64,000 bases of DNA from Spirochaetia bacterium (GCA_900769975.1 CAAGIR010000241.1:9950-73949); one strand, 5' to 3'. Positions 16,485-26,783 are shown, numbered from the stretch's first letter. The notes: generated from the sequence alone by a model not told the origin. A program made the numbers and translations.

Positions 16485-19196
16485 TTAAATATTTGACGCT
16501 TTTGAAATACTCTTTACTGTATAATCATATTTATGTTCATTAATAGTAAATTGTAAAACATCGCCAGTTTTTTTATTCAAAATTGCATCTCCAAATGGTG
16601 CCATGTAAGAAATAATATTATTATCTGGATCAGATTCCCAAGGACCAAGAATTGTATAAACTTCATCTTTTCCAGTTTTGTTATCTGTCAAAGTAACAAC
16701 ATTTCCGAATGAAATAATTGCAGTTGTACTTGTTGTCGGATCAAATACGACAGCACGATTAAGTTCATTCTGAAGGTTTGTAAGTTTAAGATTAAGGAAG
16801 TGCTGTTCTTCTTTTGCAGATTTATATTCCTGGTTTTCTTTCAAGTCACCCTTAGCTTTTGCATCAGCAACTTCTGCAGCATTCTTTGGAATAAGAACAT
16901 TCTGAATTTCTTCAACTTCAGCTTTCTTTTCTGCAAGTTTTTTAGCAGTTACTATTAATCCTACAACCTGCTGTTTCTTTTCTTCTGAAACACGGAACTT
17001 GAAGTCAGGATATTTTTCCAAAATCTTATTTCTTGCCGTTGCTTTATACGAAGGATCAATATCATTAATATCATCAATAAGAGTGTACATTTTTTTAACA
17101 GCATCTTCACCGTTTTCAAACATATAATTAAAAATCGTGTCGTTCTTGAACAATAAATCTGTTGCATTTTTATTGATTTTCTTATTTTCTGTAGAATTAA
17201 CATGATTATTAATTTCGCGGAAAGTAAGTTCAATAATATTGATAAGCGTAATCAACTGTTTTTCGTAAGAAACGCCAGCTTCTTTGTACCAGTCTTTATC
17301 CTGACATTCTTTGAAGAAATAAAGAACAGTTTCTCTGAAATCTTTAAATGATTCAAAACTTGTACGAACGAGTTTTTGCACATCATCAACGTGACCTTCT
17401 TTTATCAAATCATTCAAAATGCTTTCTTTGAGTACAATCGGGAAAAGTTTAATGTACTGTTCATTCCAGTCAGGAAGAAGTTTAATACATTCAATAAAGT
17501 CATGTTTAAAATCAGTATTTTTAGAATCTTTTAACAGTTCGTATATCTGCTTTGGATCTTCAATTCTGCTGTAAATCTCTGCAAAAGTTTCTTTTACAGG
17601 GAATGCAAACTGAGGATCTGCCGAAGAAATATTTCTGACGAGCAGATAAGATGCAAGCACCTGTTCTGACACTTTTGAAATATTTTTAAGATATCCTGTA
17701 AAGTAAGAATACATTTCAGCAAACAGTTCGCTAGAATTATCAGTTTCATCACTTTCAAAGAATTTCATAAGAAGTTCAGCACGAGCAAAGAATTGTTTCT
17801 GAGCTTTAAATTCATTTGATATTTTTTCTTCTGGAGAAATGTTTCCGTCACGAACAGTGTACATAGTAATATCATTAGGATTTACGCCAAAACTAGCATC
17901 TGTTTCCAGAATTTTCTTTGCAGCTGTATTCCAAGAAGTCCATTCGCCCTGAGTAAGGATTGAAGGAACAAGTTCTGCTTTGATGCGTTTAAAATCACAA
18001 TTATTATCAAAACTTTTTATGATGATTTTTAAAGTTTCAGCTTTATCAGTTTTTACAGATTTCACAAGATCTTCTCTGCTGAGCGTTGCCTTTAAAACCC
18101 AAATGTGGTCTTTTGCAAGCGGCTTAAGTGCACTAACAGCCATTGAAAGCTTCATTTCCTTTACGCCGACAACACGACCAAAGTTAATAATCAAAGAATC
18201 ACCTTCAAGTTTTTTAATGCGGCCAACACCCCAGTTTCTGTGGAAAACATAACTGCCTTTGTCGAAAGCAATGTGTTTTTCAAAATCATTAATTGCTTCA
18301 AAAACGTTACGGTAATTCTGAGCAAGATTTGAAGTGCGGATATAGTCTTCAAGGTGACTGTGATCTTTATATTTACCGCGGAAACAATCTATAATTTCTT
18401 TACGAGCCCATACATCTTTAGGTTCAACTTCCAGATTTTGTTTGAGGATTGTAATTGCAATATCCCAGTATTCTTTTTTTTCTGGTGCGTGATCTTTGTA
18501 CCAGTTGTAAAGTTCCTGCATTAAAGTAGTAGTGCGTATATCGCCCATCTGTTTTGAAATTTTCCTTCGCAAAAGCTGGAAAAAGTCAATTTCCTGCGGG
18601 ATATATTGAATGAGTTTTGACCAGATTTCCTTTACAGCATTGTAATTTGAATTATTGATATAACGCAAAATTGCCTTTTTGTAATAGCTGATGGCATTTT
18701 CAACATCACTTAATGCTTCATAATGTTCGGCAAGAACTTTTGCTAAATCAGCTTCCTCCAAATCAATTTTTACAATCTTTGTATAAAGGTCCCAGACTTT
18801 TTCATTGTTATCAGCAAGATATCCGTCTGCAAGAGTTCTGAGTGCAAATTTATTATTCGGATCATCATCAAGAATACTTTCACATAAATATGTTACAATA
18901 GTTTCTTTGTGATTGTTCTTAAAAATGTCTACAAGAGTAATTAAACATGAATTATCAAGAGAACCTTTTTGCAAATCAAGTATACCGCAAATATAAAGTG
19001 CAATAATACTGTCTCTTGAATGAGAAAGATGTTCCTGGCAGATATCATAAATTTCATCTGCACACTTTTCGTTTCGTGCCTTCTCTACAATTGCAGCAAA
19101 CTCTTTAAGATTATTCTGTGTGTAGTTACTGATAGTTGCACGAGTCCAAGTTTCTTCTTTCAACATATTCTGAACTGACTCAACCAATTCTGCCAT
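16485..19196 (-). CDS. greA: Giant GreA-type transcription elongation factor
   Basis: 903 residues, against about 158 for classical GreA. The C-terminal 160 residues are GreA: a coiled coil with AKGDLKENQEYKSAKEEQ (tip acidic residues that activate RNA polymerase transcript cleavage), then the FKBP-like domain (ILGPWESDPDNNIISYMAPFGDAILNKKTGD). The first 300 residues look like helical TPR-type repeats (ENAISYYKKAILRY). FDKGSYVFHRNWGVGRIKKLEGDSLIINF (about 320) looks like a small Tudor/KOW-type domain. Long GreA proteins of this form are known in spirochaetes. The function of the extension is unknown. Confidence 0.93.
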   Translation of the reverse strand: MAELVESVQNMLKEETWTRATISNYTQNNLKEFAAIVEKARNEKCADEIYDICQEHLSHSRDSIIALYICGILDLQKGSLDNSCLITLVDIFKNNHKETIVTYLCESILDDDPNNKFALRTLADGYLADNNEKVWDLYTKIVKIDLEEADLAKVLAEHYEALSDVENAISYYKKAILRYINNSNYNAVKEIWSKLIQYIPQEIDFFQLLRRKISKQMGDIRTTTLMQELYNWYKDHAPEKKEYWDIAITILKQNLEVEPKDVWARKEIIDCFRGKYKDHSHLEDYIRTSNLAQNYRNVFEAINDFEKHIAFDKGSYVFHRNWGVGRIKKLEGDSLIINFGRVVGVKEMKLSMAVSALKPLAKDHIWVLKATLSREDLVKSVKTDKAETLKIIIKSFDNNCDFKRIKAELVPSILTQGEWTSWNTAAKKILETDASFGVNPNDITMYTVRDGNISPEEKISNEFKAQKQFFARAELLMKFFESDETDNSSELFAEMYSYFTGYLKNISKVSEQVLASYLLVRNISSADPQFAFPVKETFAEIYSRIEDPKQIYELLKDSKNTDFKHDFIECIKLLPDWNEQYIKLFPIVLKESILNDLIKEGHVDDVQKLVRTSFESFKDFRETVLYFFKECQDKDWYKEAGVSYEKQLITLINIIELTFREINNHVNSTENKKINKNATDLLFKNDTIFNYMFENGEDAVKKMYTLIDDINDIDPSYKATARNKILEKYPDFKFRVSEEKKQQVVGLIVTAKKLAEKKAEVEEIQNVLIPKNAAEVADAKAKGDLKENQEYKSAKEEQHFLNLKLTNLQNELNRAVVFDPTTSTTAIISFGNVVTLTDNKTGKDEVYTILGPWESDPDNNIISYMAPFGDAILNKKTGDVLQFTINEHKYDYTVKSISKASNI

Positions 19197-19380
19197 TTTA
19201 TTACTCCCATAAAAAAGTCAAATAAAAATTATCTGAAAACCTTTTTTGACAACTTCCATCATGACTTTTCAGCACATCCACAATGAAATGAGACTGTGCA
19301 ATTGATAATATAATTTGCAACGCAAATTCTAAAACATAAAATCTGAATAATGCAAAACACATCCGCAGATTTTATTATGA

Positions 19381-20310
19381 TTACTTAATATACGCTTCGT
19401 ATACAGCCGAATCCAATACCTTAATTTTTACAAGAACTTCATTAATCTTTGCAGGATTTTCCCTTGCCAAATCATAATGATCCATAAGCCAGAAATAACT
19501 ATAAAGCAACTTTGGAACAAGAAGCTGAGCATTACAAGAAGGATCCTTGTATTCCATTTCCATTGCATATATATCTTTTTTCAGGCGGGCAACTTCCACA
19601 GGAGAAAGTTCTCTTTTTATATTCAACACTCCGCTTAAAACTCCATAAACAGGAATCCAAAAGTGGAGAGCTTTACCCGTATATCCTTTTTTTTGAGTTT
19701 TTTCTATAAGACACTTAATTAATTCAGAATCAAGAAATTCCAGATCAATTTCTTCAGGTCCCAAAAAAAATGCTTCCCTAAAAAAAAGTTTTCCATATTT
19801 ATCTTCGCCGCACAAAGCACAGCAATCAGCAAGCTCCGCAATTACAGACGAATTGCCTGGGTAGATTTTATTTGCTTCCGTAAGACAGACTTTTGCATTC
19901 TCAAAATCACCAAGCTTTTTGTAACATATTCCAGCATTTTTATAAACTTCCGCTTTTTGCGACAAATCCTTTACATCAATAAGTTTCTGAAAAATTTGCA
20001 GCGCATTAGAAAAAAATCCATATTGCATTGAAAAAAAAGCAGGCTCGTACATAGTTTCCTTTTCAATGTAAGTCTGAAAACTTTTCCATTCCAAAAACAC
20101 AGTTTCACTACGCTCAAAATTGTCCTTAATATTATTAAGGCGCTTTATAGATTCAACCCAAAAAACACAACATTTATTAGTGTAGTTCAATTTGTACGAT
20201 TCCAAATCATTTTCAAAAAGAGAACTAATAATACTTTGTGCATCAAAAGGATTTCCCTGCTTAAAAAGGTCAAGGACATCTTTTAATTTAGCTTCTGCTT
20301 GAATATCCAT
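19381..20310 (-). CDS. Hypothetical TPR protein
   Basis: 309 residues, no signal peptide or membrane segment, so probably cytoplasmic. TPR-like units are visible (KAEVYKNAGICYKKLGDFENAKVCLTEANKIYPGN). The C-terminal part (KRELSPVEVARLKKDIYAMEMEY) is unrecognised. The gene lies upstream of greA on the same strand, separated by 184 bases in which I see no clear signal. Function unknown; it could be a partner of the TPR-bearing GreA, but that is only proximity. Confidence 0.7.
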   Translation of the reverse strand: MDIQAEAKLKDVLDLFKQGNPFDAQSIISSLFENDLESYKLNYTNKCCVFWVESIKRLNNIKDNFERSETVFLEWKSFQTYIEKETMYEPAFFSMQYGFFSNALQIFQKLIDVKDLSQKAEVYKNAGICYKKLGDFENAKVCLTEANKIYPGNSSVIAELADCCALCGEDKYGKLFFREAFFLGPEEIDLEFLDSELIKCLIEKTQKKGYTGKALHFWIPVYGVLSGVLNIKRELSPVEVARLKKDIYAMEMEYKDPSCNAQLLVPKLLYSYFWLMDHYDLARENPAKINEVLVKIKVLDSAVYEAYIK

Positions 20311-20472
20311 AAGTTACAATTGTAATTTTATCTAAAAACGGGGAATTAATCAATAAAGATTATGAAAATTTATGAATTTTGGGACAAAATATATACAGCG
20401 AAACAACAAATCTGTCAAGAATTTTTTATAATTTTTTTTATAAAATTTTTATTTTTTTTCAGCAGGCAATTC

Positions 20473-20640
20473 CCTCGTCAGTCGCCTTTCACAGCTCGCC
20501 GACTCCGGCTCGGTCGATAACTATGCCACGAAACAAAAAATCACCTTTCCAACATAAATACCCCAGCCATTTCGTGTCATAGTTGCGACTCACGCTGCGC
20601 GTGCCAGTTCAAGCCTCGGTACGCCGTTCCACATTAAACC
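20473..20640. repeat. Second copy of the dispersed repeat, with an inserted hairpin
   Basis: This occupies most of the 373-base gap between the TPR gene and ilvN. 20479-20500 and 20607-20626 match the copy near 14.3 kb. Between them lies a 66-base hairpin: AACTATGCCACGAAA (20519-20533) pairs with TTTCGTGTCATAGTT (20570-20584), one mismatch in 15. The spacing of conserved ends is 65 bases longer than in the first copy. A further short hairpin CACGC-TGC-GCGTG follows. The rest of the gap (20311-20472) is plain AT-rich sequence. Confidence 0.8.
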
Positions 20641-20683
20641 CTGCACACTCCCCACCCACCAATGGCTTGCAAGTCATGGCAAA

Positions 20684-21172
20684 TTACATTACTGTATTGC
20701 CTCTGTCCAGGCAGTTTAGACCTGTGCGAACATATTCGAGTATTCCATAAGGTTCGAGAAGACGCAAAAGACTTTCGATTTTTTCTTCACTTCCTGTAAT
20801 TTCAATAATTACAGATTCCAAACCCACATCAACAATTCTTGCTTTGTAAATATCACAAGTTTCGATGATTGTGCCTCGTGTACTGGCTTCTGCCTTTACT
20901 TTTATTAAAGCCATTTCACGCTGAACGCTTGTAGTTCTTTCAGCTTTTTTAATGGAAATTACTTCCTGCAGTTTGGCAAGCTGTTTTTGAATCTGTTCAA
21001 GAATATATTCATCACCACGAACAACTATTGTCATTCTTGACTGGTTTGGATTATGTGTTTCACAAACAGTAAGCGAATCGATATTATATCCGCGACGACT
21101 AAAAAGCCCCGAAACACGACTAAGAACACCTGCTTTATTTTCAACAAGTACAGACAAAACAAATCTATCCAT
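20684..21172 (-). CDS. ilvN: Acetolactate synthase small (regulatory) subunit
   Basis: 162 residues, normal for the IlvN/IlvH regulatory subunit that confers valine feedback on acetolactate synthase. The N-terminal ACT domain begins MDRFVLSVLVENKAGVLSRVSGLFSRRGYNIDSL and is followed by the small-subunit C-terminal domain (IETCDIYKARIVDVG; LLRLLEPYGILEYVRTG). AAGGTGATG precedes the ATG. The catalytic large subunit is not in the window. It lies 57 bases downstream of thrA on the same strand and is probably co-transcribed. Confidence 0.95.
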   Translation of the reverse strand: MDRFVLSVLVENKAGVLSRVSGLFSRRGYNIDSLTVCETHNPNQSRMTIVVRGDEYILEQIQKQLAKLQEVISIKKAERTTSVQREMALIKVKAEASTRGTIIETCDIYKARIVDVGLESVIIEITGSEEKIESLLRLLEPYGILEYVRTGLNCLDRGNTVM

Positions 21173-21229
21173 AAATCATCACCTTAAAAAAAGACAACTT
21201 TTTGATAAACTCTCCCCCTGCTATCCTAT

Positions 21230-23731
21230 TTATCTTTCTGGATTAAAAGAAACAGTTCTTAAAATGTCACCAAATACACCTGCTGCCGTTACTCCTGCTC
21301 CTGCGCCATAACCTCGGACTGTCAATGGAATAGGCTGATAACGTTCTGTATAGAATACAAAGGCGTTTTCTCCTCCACGTACTCCATACAAAGGATCATC
21401 CTGCCCTACTTCCATCATACCCACAGATACTTTACCTTCTTTTATACTTGCACCCATACGCAAAACTTTATTCTGTTTTTTAAGTTCTGCCATTTTCTGT
21501 TCAAAATAAGAATCAACCTGCGGAAGTTTTGCAAGGAATTCTTCTACTGTACCGCTAGGATCAAATGAATCAGGGAAAACTTTAAACATTTCGATGTCTG
21601 TCAATTCAATATCATAACCAGATTCACGAGCAATAATCAAAGCCTTGCGTGCAACATCTTTTCCTTCCAGGTCATCACGAGGGTCTGGCTCTGTATAACG
21701 CAATTCTTTTGCTTCAAGCACTGCCTTACTAAAAGGAACACCTTCATCAAGTTTTCCAAAAATATAAGAAAGCGAACCAGACATAATGCCGTTGAAACTT
21801 TCAAGTTTATCACCAGATTTATACAGATTCTGCAAAGTATCGATTATAGGCAGTCCCGCACCAACGTTTGTTTCATACAGGAACCTGCGGTGCATTTTGT
21901 TTGCCGTACGGCGCAATTCATGATAGAAATTAATATCCATTGAATTTGCACGTTTATTTGGTGTTGCAATGCTCATTCCTGCATTAAGGATATCAAGATA
22001 ACGTTCAGGCAAATCATAAGAAGCCGTACAGTCAACAAAAACAGGATTCAACGGTTTCTTTTCCTTTACGAATTTGATTATGTCATCAACATTTTGCGGA
22101 CCAAACGGATAATTAGGCTTTTTCATAAGGCCACGCCAGTCTGTCAAATCAATTCCTTCTTCATTTAAAATCATACCGTCTATTGTCGTGATGGCTAGAA
22201 CTTTTATATCAACATTTTCTTTTAACAGTTTTTCACGCTGATCACGAATCTGGTCAATCATTGTTCCACCGATTGTACCTGCACCAAATGCAAATACTTC
22301 TATTGTCTGTGCTGTATGGAAGAAGAACTGATGCACTGCCTTTACCGCTGTATCAGCATATTCACCCAGAATAACTGCCGAAATACATCGCTCCGAACTT
22401 CCCTGTGCAATTGCAAGAATATTAATATCTTGACTGGAAAGTGCATTAAAGAATTTTGACGCAACGCCACGATTTGCAATCATTCCGTCACCAACAACAG
22501 AAACTATTGCACAATCAGAACGAACATCTATCTGATCTATTAATTTTTCCCTTATTTCCAGTTCAAATTTTGCTGCAAGTGCATCCTTTACTTTTGACGC
22601 TTCATCATCACGGACGCAGAACGAAATTGTATATTCAGAAGATGACTGCGTAATGAGAAGGATTGAAGAACCTGCTGCAGAAACTGCTGAGAAAATTTTG
22701 CTTGCCATTCCTGTTCTTCCACGCATTAAAGCACCGCTTACAGAAATCATAGAAACGTGTTTTAACGATGAAATTCCGCAAATGCTTGATTTTCCCCTGC
22801 TTTCGAAAGGCCCTTTTCCTATTCTTGTTCCACGTGCAGAAGGATTGTGAGAGTTTAAACTCCACGCTTCAATTCCTTTTGCCTGTAATGGAGCTATTGT
22901 TTTTGGGTGGAGAACTTTTGAACCGAAAAATGAAAGCTCCATTGCTTCTTCGTAAGACATATCATCTACAAGAATGGCATCTTTTACAACACGAGGGTCA
23001 GCTGTGAATACTCCGTCCACATCTGTCCAGAATTCAACTCGTTTAACACGTAAACTTGCTCCTATGATGGCTGCACTAAAATCTGAACCGTTGCGGCCTA
23101 AAAGCCCCATTACAGGTTTACTGTCTGTTCCACCACGCCAGGTGCATACAAATCCAGGAAAAAGAAGAATTCTGGTTTGAGTCGGATTTGCTCCATCCCT
23201 AAAAGGTGCGCAGGCTTCATTACAAAGTGCATAATCTGCTTCACCTTCTTTTTGATTACCTGTCGTAAACACAAATTTTCTTGCATCCAGGTAGATTACG
23301 CTTTGTTTTTTTGCCAGAAGAACGGCTTCCATAATCGGTGCCGATAAAAGTTCACCCATTCCCATAATCCGGCAATGAACTGTATCAGGACACTCTCCAA
23401 AACTTACACAACCCGCAAGAAGTTTTTCCAGTTCTACAAAATTTGGTTCGAGCTTTACCATTACTTTTTCTGCATCAAATCCAGAAAGTTTTGACTGAAG
23501 TTCGAGACATATATCATTATGAATATTCCTTAAATCTGAAACATAAGTCTGCCCAGAAATTCCGGTGGTAGTTGCATCTATTGCCGACTGAAGCGAATTT
23601 GATACACCTGCAACTGCGCTTACAATAACACTTATACGATCTTCTTTTGCACGATTTAGAATAATCTCTGAAGAAGCCAAAATACGGCGGGCATTTGCCA
23701 TAGAAGTTCCGCCAAATTTTAATGTAATCAT
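21230..23731 (-). CDS. thrA: Bifunctional aspartokinase / homoserine dehydrogenase
   Basis: 833 residues, the ThrA/MetL-type fusion. The N-terminal kinase begins ITLKFGGTSMANARRI and carries GRNGSDFSAAIIGA and FWTDVDGVFTADPRVV. A double ACT region (about 315-460: VSGALMRGRTGMASKIF, VGDGMIANRGVASKFF) gives end-product control. The homoserine dehydrogenase part has FAFGAGTIGGTMIDQI (NAD-binding), NVGAGLPIIDTL and EPDPRDDLEGKDVARKALI. It makes aspartyl-phosphate and homoserine for Thr and Met. AAGGTGG precedes the ATG. Confidence 0.96.
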   Translation of the reverse strand: MITLKFGGTSMANARRILASSEIILNRAKEDRISVIVSAVAGVSNSLQSAIDATTTGISGQTYVSDLRNIHNDICLELQSKLSGFDAEKVMVKLEPNFVELEKLLAGCVSFGECPDTVHCRIMGMGELLSAPIMEAVLLAKKQSVIYLDARKFVFTTGNQKEGEADYALCNEACAPFRDGANPTQTRILLFPGFVCTWRGGTDSKPVMGLLGRNGSDFSAAIIGASLRVKRVEFWTDVDGVFTADPRVVKDAILVDDMSYEEAMELSFFGSKVLHPKTIAPLQAKGIEAWSLNSHNPSARGTRIGKGPFESRGKSSICGISSLKHVSMISVSGALMRGRTGMASKIFSAVSAAGSSILLITQSSSEYTISFCVRDDEASKVKDALAAKFELEIREKLIDQIDVRSDCAIVSVVGDGMIANRGVASKFFNALSSQDINILAIAQGSSERCISAVILGEYADTAVKAVHQFFFHTAQTIEVFAFGAGTIGGTMIDQIRDQREKLLKENVDIKVLAITTIDGMILNEEGIDLTDWRGLMKKPNYPFGPQNVDDIIKFVKEKKPLNPVFVDCTASYDLPERYLDILNAGMSIATPNKRANSMDINFYHELRRTANKMHRRFLYETNVGAGLPIIDTLQNLYKSGDKLESFNGIMSGSLSYIFGKLDEGVPFSKAVLEAKELRYTEPDPRDDLEGKDVARKALIIARESGYDIELTDIEMFKVFPDSFDPSGTVEEFLAKLPQVDSYFEQKMAELKKQNKVLRMGASIKEGKVSVGMMEVGQDDPLYGVRGGENAFVFYTERYQPIPLTVRGYGAGAGVTAAGVFGDILRTVSFNPER

Positions 23732-23832
23732 AAAAAACCACCTTGACTGAAATCTGCAATTTCCCCAATATTTTGAGCGAGCACCTTTTTATTTTAAGGG
23801 TCAGTTTCAATCACTATTTTTTTGTAAAACTG

Positions 23833-23861
23833 ATTATATTTCAAATCACAAAAATATACAA
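23833..23861 (-). promoter_or_regulatory. Candidate promoter of thrA
   Basis: On the minus strand, TTGTAT (23856-23861) and TATAAT (23833-23838) are separated by 17 bases, about 100 bases upstream of the thrA ATG. The leader has no Thr- or Ile-rich reading frame and no attenuator hairpin that I can see. Confidence 0.45.
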
Positions 23862-23902
23862 TAATTTGATTTAATCTTTATGATATGGTAAACTGAGTGG
23901 AA

Positions 23903-25420
23903 ATGGAAAAAAGAATTTACATAATTGGAGCAGGTTTTGCTGGTCAGACAATTGCAGATGACATCAAGCGCAAAAAGATTTTCGGGAAAGTTAATGCCTT
24001 TATTGATGACGACAAAGAATTAATCGGAACAAGCATTGACGGAATTCCTGTTTTAGGTCCTATTAAAGCAGTTGCTTCGGTTTTAACTAATGCAGGTTCA
24101 AATTTAGACGAAGCGATTATTGCAATTCCATCTGCACCAACAGAAAGAATCAAAGAAATTTACGAAACTCTCACAAAAAACGGTTTTGATAATATAAAAA
24201 TTTTACCAGGAATCAGTCAGGTTATTACGGGAACTGCCCATTTGGTTCAGACAAGACAGATTGACCCGCTTGATATTCTGGGACGAACACCTGTCACAAT
24301 CAGCCTGAAAGAAACGCTTGCCTATCTGCGTGGAAAACGTGTTCTTATTACTGGTGCAGGAGGTTCTATCGGTTCTGAACTTGCAAGGCAGCTTTTATCT
24401 GGCGGTGCAGAAAGACTTTATCTTTTTGGCCATGGGGAAAACTCCATCTGTCAAATTTACCGAGAATTACGGCTGCTTCAGTCTGAAGGGGTTGGCGAAA
24501 AAGCGGCAATTGTTCCGATTATCGGTGACATGCGCGACAAAAATTACGTTGATTACATAATAGATCAGACTAAGTGTAATGTTATTTTCCATTGTGCAGC
24601 ATATAAACACGTTCCTATGATGGAAGAAAACCAGGTTGCCGCGATAGAAAACAACGTTTTTGGAACAAAAGCACTTCTTGATGCCGCACTAAAGCATAAT
24701 GTTGAACGTTTTGTCTTAATTTCTACTGATAAGGCAGTGGCACCTGTGTGCGTTTACGGTGTTTCTAAAATGCTGTGCGAAAAACTTGTACTTGAAGCGG
24801 CCGAAAAAGCACAGAAAGCTGGAAAAAATCAGGCAATAATGTTTGTCCGCTTTGGAAACGTTCTTGGAAGTCGAGGTTCTTTACTTCATATATTTCAATC
24901 GCAAATAAAAAACGGCGGACCTGTAACTGTTACTGATGAAAAAATGGAACGCTATTTTATGACGATTCCAGAAGCATGTTCACTTGTGCTGCAGACTGGC
25001 GGAGTTGGCGAAAACGGAAAATCTTATCTGCTTGATATGGGTGAGCCGCTCAAAATCATTGATATGGCTAAACAAATCATAAAATTCAGCGGACTTGAAC
25101 CTGAAAAAGATATAGAAATAAAAATTGTGGGTGCAAGAAAAGGTGAAAGGCTTGAAGAACCGCTTTGGCTGGAAGAAGAAAATCCTGTTCCTACTGAATA
25201 TAAAAAAATTCTGCAATTAACAAATAAGCCGTATGATTCAAAAAGACTGGAAAATCTTCTGAATGAACTGGAACCAGTATGCTTTTATACGGAAAACAAA
25301 AAGACGGATTTTAGAAACAAACAGAAACTTATAGACATTTTGTGCAGCGACTGCGACAGTCTTAAAAATTTTTACGAAGAAGTAAAAAATGATAATCAAA
25401 AGCGGACAGATTTGTTATAA
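23903..25420 (+). CDS. CapD-family UDP-sugar 4,6-dehydratase/epimerase, soluble form
   Basis: 505 residues. The N-terminal domain starts with a Rossmann-like nucleotide-binding site (RIYIIGAGFAGQTIADDI). The catalytic short-chain dehydrogenase domain has VLITGAGGSIGSELARQL, HCAAYKHVPMMEENQ, STDKAV and VYGVSKMLCEKL (YxxxK). This is the polysaccharide-biosynthesis CapD/FlaA1/WbpM family, which makes 4-keto-6-deoxy UDP-sugars. The four transmembrane helices typical of CapD/WbpM are absent, so it should be cytosolic. The frame can start at a GTG at 23897; ATG at 23903 is preferred. It is followed by the aminotransferase, its likely pathway partner. Confidence 0.88.
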   Translation: MEKRIYIIGAGFAGQTIADDIKRKKIFGKVNAFIDDDKELIGTSIDGIPVLGPIKAVASVLTNAGSNLDEAIIAIPSAPTERIKEIYETLTKNGFDNIKILPGISQVITGTAHLVQTRQIDPLDILGRTPVTISLKETLAYLRGKRVLITGAGGSIGSELARQLLSGGAERLYLFGHGENSICQIYRELRLLQSEGVGEKAAIVPIIGDMRDKNYVDYIIDQTKCNVIFHCAAYKHVPMMEENQVAAIENNVFGTKALLDAALKHNVERFVLISTDKAVAPVCVYGVSKMLCEKLVLEAAEKAQKAGKNQAIMFVRFGNVLGSRGSLLHIFQSQIKNGGPVTVTDEKMERYFMTIPEACSLVLQTGGVGENGKSYLLDMGEPLKIIDMAKQIIKFSGLEPEKDIEIKIVGARKGERLEEPLWLEEENPVPTEYKKILQLTNKPYDSKRLENLLNELEPVCFYTENKKTDFRNKQKLIDILCSDCDSLKNFYEEVKNDNQKRTDLL

Positions 25421-25516
25421 TTAAAGTATATTTAAAAATATTGTCTTACTTTTTAAGATTTAATTTAATATTCTAAAAAGCTGATTTAAATCAATTATCA
25501 TAAGCGAGGTTTTTTA

Positions 25517-26749
25517 ATGGCTGAATTAAAAGTTCCTTTTCACCGTTCTTCCATTACACAGGCAGAAGAAGATGCCGTTCTGGAAGTTCTGCGTTCTCAC
25601 TGGCTCACAACTGGAAAATATGCTCGTGAATTTGAAACAAAATTTTCGCAGGCAGTTACTGGACCGCAGGATGTTGAAAAAGGAAAAACTCCCGTTATAA
25701 GTCTTGCTGTAAATTCAAATACATCTGGAATGATTCTTGCAATGGAAGCGTGCGGCGTAAAGAAGGGAAATGCTGTAATCACAACGCCTTATACATTTGT
25801 TTCTACAGCAGCCTGTGCACGTCATTTAGGTGCAGATGTTTTTTTTGCTGACATAGAAAAAGATTCGTATAATATTGACCCTAATAATATAGAAGAAATA
25901 TTAATTCGTGAACAAAAAAAAGGCGACAAAGGGACAAAAATTAAGGCAATTGTGCCTGTTCATATTGCAGGAAATGTCTGCAACATGAAAAAAATTCTGG
26001 AACTGGCAAAAAAATATTCTACCGCCGACAACAAAATCTATGTAATAGAAGATGCAGCACACTCTTTTCCATCTCCTACAGAAGACGGATTTGCAGGTAC
26101 AATCGGCGACGCTGGTGTTTTTTCTTTTTACGCCACAAAAACAATTACAACGGCAGAAGGCGGTATGGTCTGTACAAGAGATGAAAATCTTGCAAAAAGG
26201 ATGACAGTTATGCGTCTTCATGGAATGGACAGAACTACATGGGACCGTTACACATCGCCAAAAGCATCCTGGGAATATGACATAATTGCTCCCGGCTATA
26301 AATTCAATATGCCTGATATTCTTGCAGCAATAGGATGCTGTCAGCTTGAACGTGCAAATCTTTTTTATGAACAGCGAAAAAGAATTGTGCAGATGTATAA
26401 CAAAGCGTTTTCTTCATTAGATTTTATTAAACTCCCCCCTGATTCACCTGGCAATGCCTGGCATCTTTATTTAATGCGCCTTGTTCCAGAAAAACTTAAA
26501 ATCACAAGGGATGAATTTGCAAAAAAACTACAGCAGGAAGGACTGGGCATTTCCGTTCATTTTATTCCGCTTTTTCATTTTACTTACTGGAAAGAACTTT
26601 ATGACGGTTTTGATGCAAATCATTATCCGAATGCCGAAAAACAATATTGTAATACTATTTCAATTCCGCTGTATCCTGATATGACAGATGAACAGGCTGC
26701 TTATGTTATTGAAACAGTACGTAAAATTGGGATGGAAAATAAAAAATAA
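25517..26749 (+). CDS. DegT/DnrJ/EryC1/StrS-family PLP aminotransferase
   Basis: 410 residues. PFHRSSITQAEEDAVLEVLRS and HWLTTGKYAREFE are the family N-terminus; FSFYATKTITTAEGGMV holds the PLP Lys; VIEDAAHSFPS binds the cofactor; RYTSPKASWEYDI and YKFNMPDILAAIG complete the pattern. Such enzymes aminate 4-keto sugar nucleotides, consistent with the upstream CapD-type dehydratase, as in bacillosamine- or pseudaminic-acid-type pathways; the actual product is not readable. GAGG precedes the start. The gap to the dehydratase is 96 bases. Confidence 0.93.
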   Translation: MAELKVPFHRSSITQAEEDAVLEVLRSHWLTTGKYAREFETKFSQAVTGPQDVEKGKTPVISLAVNSNTSGMILAMEACGVKKGNAVITTPYTFVSTAACARHLGADVFFADIEKDSYNIDPNNIEEILIREQKKGDKGTKIKAIVPVHIAGNVCNMKKILELAKKYSTADNKIYVIEDAAHSFPSPTEDGFAGTIGDAGVFSFYATKTITTAEGGMVCTRDENLAKRMTVMRLHGMDRTTWDRYTSPKASWEYDIIAPGYKFNMPDILAAIGCCQLERANLFYEQRKRIVQMYNKAFSSLDFIKLPPDSPGNAWHLYLMRLVPEKLKITRDEFAKKLQQEGLGISVHFIPLFHFTYWKELYDGFDANHYPNAEKQYCNTISIPLYPDMTDEQAAYVIETVRKIGMENKK

Positions 26750-26783
26750 TTTATAAAGTAATTTTTACAGGATGTTTAATCAG

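Noticed and set aside
23732..23832. Threonine attenuator before thrA
   Set aside because: No Thr/Ile-rich leader peptide and no terminator hairpin.
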